Shown here: piece after piece, positions 5,958 through 7,637 of the stretch
Numbering within the stretch: the first letter of the stretch is position 1
How the letters are laid out: each line of letters opens with the position of its first letter
Assembly: GCA_015067375.1 (NCBI GenBank)
Contig: SVMQ01000098.1
Location: 1-7,637 of the forward strand
DNA from: Oscillospiraceae bacterium
GTDB lineage: Bacteria; Bacillota; Clostridia; Oscillospirales; Ruminococcaceae
DNA length: 7,637 nucleotides
Reading direction: 5' to 3'
Notes under the pieces: generated by a model
Told to the model about the DNA's origin: nothing
Databases searched by the model: none
The model's input: the letters and a program-made list of their open reading frames with translations, nothing else
Position numbers and translations under genes: made by a program

Positions 5958-7406
5958 TTATATCATGGTCATCTGCATATAGTCATGGCTCTCGCCTGTC
6001 CAGCAGTAGGTGCAAAGCTTGCACTCGGGCAGACCGACCGCCTTTACCGTACCCTCAAGGCTCTGGAATTCGAGCGAGGTAAGCTTCAGCCTGCGGCATA
6101 TCTCGTCGCGCAGATACTGTCCGCGCTCGGTGTTGGAGTCGCTGTATTCCCTGATGTACTTCACGCCCTCAGCGCCCTCGCGCTCGTTGATTATCTGGCG
6201 CGCGATAAGCTCCAGCTCGGAGTTGCTTCGCGAGAAGTTAAGATACTTGCAGCCGAACATGATAGGCGGACACGCGGAGCGCATATGCACTTCCTTTGCG
6301 CCGTTCTCATAGAGGAACTCCACCGTTTCGCGCATCTGTGTGCCGCGCACGATGCTGTCGTCAACGAACAGCAGGCGCTTGCCCTCGATAAGCTCGTGGA
6401 TGGGGATGAGCTTCATCTTTGCCACCATGTTGCGCATACTCTGATTCTGCGGCATGAAGCTTCTCGGCCATGTGGGAGTGTACTTGATGAACGGGCGCGC
6501 AAACGGGATGCCGCTGCGGTTTGCATAGCCGATGGCATGGGGAACGCCCGAATCGGGTACGCCGCAAACATAGTCAACATCGGGAAGCTTGCCGTTCTTT
6601 ATGTCTGTTTCAGCCATTATCTCGCCGTTGCGCGTGCGCATCGTTTCGACGGTCACGCCCTCGTAAACGGCGGTGGGATAGCCGTAGTATGTCCACATGA
6701 AGCTGCACATCTGCATCTCGTCGTAGCCCTCAGCGAGAGTTTCACAGCCGTCTGCGGTTATCTTGACTATCTCGCCCGGGCGAAGCTCCTTGTAGGTGGA
6801 GTAGCCAAGCTTCTGGAAAGCGAAATGCTCCAGCGAGAAGCAGAAGCCGTCGCTGCGCCTGCCGATGATGATGGGCAGTCTGCCCAGCCTGTCGCGCGCA
6901 CAGATGATGCCGTCCTCAGTCATGATGGCAAGGTTCAGTGTACCCTCTATCTTGCGCTGCGCGTAGCGTATGCCATCCACGAAATTCTCCTTGTGCGCTA
7001 TCAGCACGGATACCAGCGCGTTTGAGTTTATCGCGCCGCTGGACAGCGTTTCAAAGCTGGAATAATCCATCTGCAGCAGACCGTTGAACAGCTCGTCCGC
7101 GTTTGAGATGATGCCTACGTTAGCCACGGCGTACTTGCCGAGCTTAGAGCGCACGATGATAGGCTGAGGGTGCGTGTCGCTGATGCAGCCGATGCACAGC
7201 TTGCCGCGCATACCGACAGCGTCCTCCTCGAACTTTGTTCTGAACGGCGAGTTCTCAATGCTGTGGATGGCTCTCTGAAAGCCCTTGTCGGGTGAATATG
7301 CGGCCATACCGCCGCGCTTTGTTCCAAGGTGGGAGTGATAATCTGTTCCGAAGAAAACGTCGTTGATGCAATCGTTTTTGGAAGCTACTCCGAAAAATCC
7401 GCCCAT
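5958..7406 (-). CDS. purF: Amidophosphoribosyltransferase-family protein lacking the glutaminase nucleophile
   Basis: PurF makes 5-phosphoribosylamine from PRPP and glutamine, the first step of purine synthesis. This 482-residue protein has the usual length and layout: an N-terminal Ntn/glutaminase-like domain (about 1-230) and a C-terminal phosphoribosyltransferase domain. The PRPP loop is clear (VDDSIVRGT, residues 348-356), as are VCGVPDSGVPHAIGYA (280-295) and IKYTPTWPRSF (307-317). C234, C386, C462 and C465 match the four cysteines that bind the 4Fe-4S cluster in Bacillus-type PurF. The oddity is at the N terminus. Normal PurF begins Met-Cys-Gly-Ile and uses that Cys as nucleophile; this one begins MGGFFGVASK. 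The usual HNGN and RYST-type motifs are also replaced (ANVGIISNA at 95-103, CISDT at 74-78). It may therefore use ammonia, depend on a partner glutaminase, or have a shifted role. AAGGAG lies 5 nt before the ATG. It is first of the visible run, followed by purM after 166 nt. Confidence 0.9.
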   Translation of the reverse strand: MGGFFGVASKNDCINDVFFGTDYHSHLGTKRGGMAAYSPDKGFQRAIHSIENSPFRTKFEEDAVGMRGKLCIGCISDTHPQPIIVRSKLGKYAVANVGIISNADELFNGLLQMDYSSFETLSSGAINSNALVSVLIAHKENFVDGIRYAQRKIEGTLNLAIMTEDGIICARDRLGRLPIIIGRRSDGFCFSLEHFAFQKLGYSTYKELRPGEIVKITADGCETLAEGYDEMQMCSFMWTYYGYPTAVYEGVTVETMRTRNGEIMAETDIKNGKLPDVDYVCGVPDSGVPHAIGYANRSGIPFARPFIKYTPTWPRSFMPQNQSMRNMVAKMKLIPIHELIEGKRLLFVDDSIVRGTQMRETVEFLYENGAKEVHMRSACPPIMFGCKYLNFSRSNSELELIARQIINEREGAEGVKYIREYSDSNTERGQYLRDEICRRLKLTSLEFQSLEGTVKAVGLPECKLCTYCWTGESHDYMQMTMI

Positions 7407-7448
7407 GTTAACTCCTTACTTTTTGTGTATCTTTATTGCCTCATCTTA

Positions 7449-7622
7449 CAGGCTGGTGAGAAAGCGCCATATACAATGAAGCGGCGACTCGGCTAGGCTT
7501 TGTGCCTGCCGCAGTGTAGCGCAGCATGGATGCTGCGAAGTCGTCGCCAAAAGTCGGCACGGATGCCGACAGCCTAGCGACGAACAGGTGAACGCAGTAG
7601 ATGGTGCTTTATCGACAGCCTG
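7449..7622 (+). ncRNA. TwoAYGGAY-type structured RNA
   Basis: This is a candidate non-coding RNA recognised from its folding. On the plus strand the outermost helix pairs 7449-7455 with 7616-7622 (7 bp). After a 5x5 internal loop, 7461-7470 pairs with 7601-7610 (10 bp, one G-U at 7466/7605). Further in, 7492-7499 pairs with 7571-7578 (8 bp). Inside this lie two perfect hairpins: 7520-7537, whose tip reads ATGGAT, and 7553-7570, whose tip reads ACGGAT. Two terminal loops that each carry AYGGAY define the published TwoAYGGAY RNA motif of Clostridia and gut metagenomes, whose function is unknown to me. The plus strand is favoured because the loops match the consensus there, and because the G-U pair would become an A-C mismatch on the other strand. 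The RNA is oriented away from purF, its 5' end about 43 nt from the purF start. I see no clear promoter or terminator for it. The exact ends are inferred from the outer helix. Confidence 0.85.
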
Positions 7623-7637
7623 AGCATTTATATCTCC

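Noticed and set aside
7428..7433. Possible -10 element (TATCTT) for the plus-strand RNA
   Set aside because: No acceptable -35 sequence lies about 17 nt upstream, and the position overlaps the purF start region; support is too weak to annotate a promoter.
7407..7637. Purine (guanine/adenine), PRPP or ppGpp riboswitch or PurR box upstream of purF
   Set aside because: I looked for the conserved core GTTTCTACC and flanking helices, ykkC-type motifs and CGAA-type boxes, and saw none on the minus strand. The structure present is better explained by the plus-strand TwoAYGGAY RNA.

Overview
The window looks like a chromosomal segment from a Ruminococcus-like member of the Clostridia (Oscillospiraceae). 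The pointers are a Bacillus-type PurF with four iron-sulfur cysteines, AGGAG ribosome binding sites in front of most genes, GTAGGG-headed palindromic repeats, and a structured RNA matching the clostridial/gut TwoAYGGAY motif. The genus is an inference. Every protein gene is on the minus strand, so the transcriptional order runs from high to low coordinates.

Region by region, in transcription order. (1) 7407-7637 has no convincing protein gene. It holds a roughly 174-nt structured RNA on the PLUS strand (7449-7622) whose two hairpin loops read AUGGAU and ACGGAU. (2) purF (7406-5958) encodes an amidophosphoribosyltransferase-family protein that lacks the N-terminal catalytic cysteine and other glutaminase residues. 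(3) A 166-nt spacer carries two palindromic repeats in opposite orientation. (4) purM (5791-4754) is complete and ordinary. (5) A 56-nt spacer holds a strong 13-bp hairpin without a U-tract. (6) Six consecutive genes (4697-1329) encode 167-201 residue proteins that are all divergent members of one family with no function I can name. Gaps between them are 2-20 nt. Two of them are about 81% identical; the rest share only a motif skeleton. (7) purN (1312-689) is complete. (8) An unrecognised 172-residue protein (692-174) overlaps purN by ATGA. (9) A 158-nt spacer holds a third palindromic repeat. (10) The first five codons of another gene (15-1) run off the window.

How it fits together. PurF, PurN and PurM catalyse steps 1, 3 and 5 of de novo purine synthesis (PRPP to PRA, GAR to FGAR, FGAM to AIR), and the partial downstream gene is probably another pathway member. 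The six-paralogue array splits purM from purN and is apparently co-transcribed with them. Why a tandemly expanded unknown family should sit inside a housekeeping operon is the main open question here. The other points worth following are the glutaminase-degenerate PurF and the plus-strand RNA lying antisense to the purF upstream region. I saw no purine riboswitch, PurR box, CRISPR array, tRNA, rRNA or transposase.
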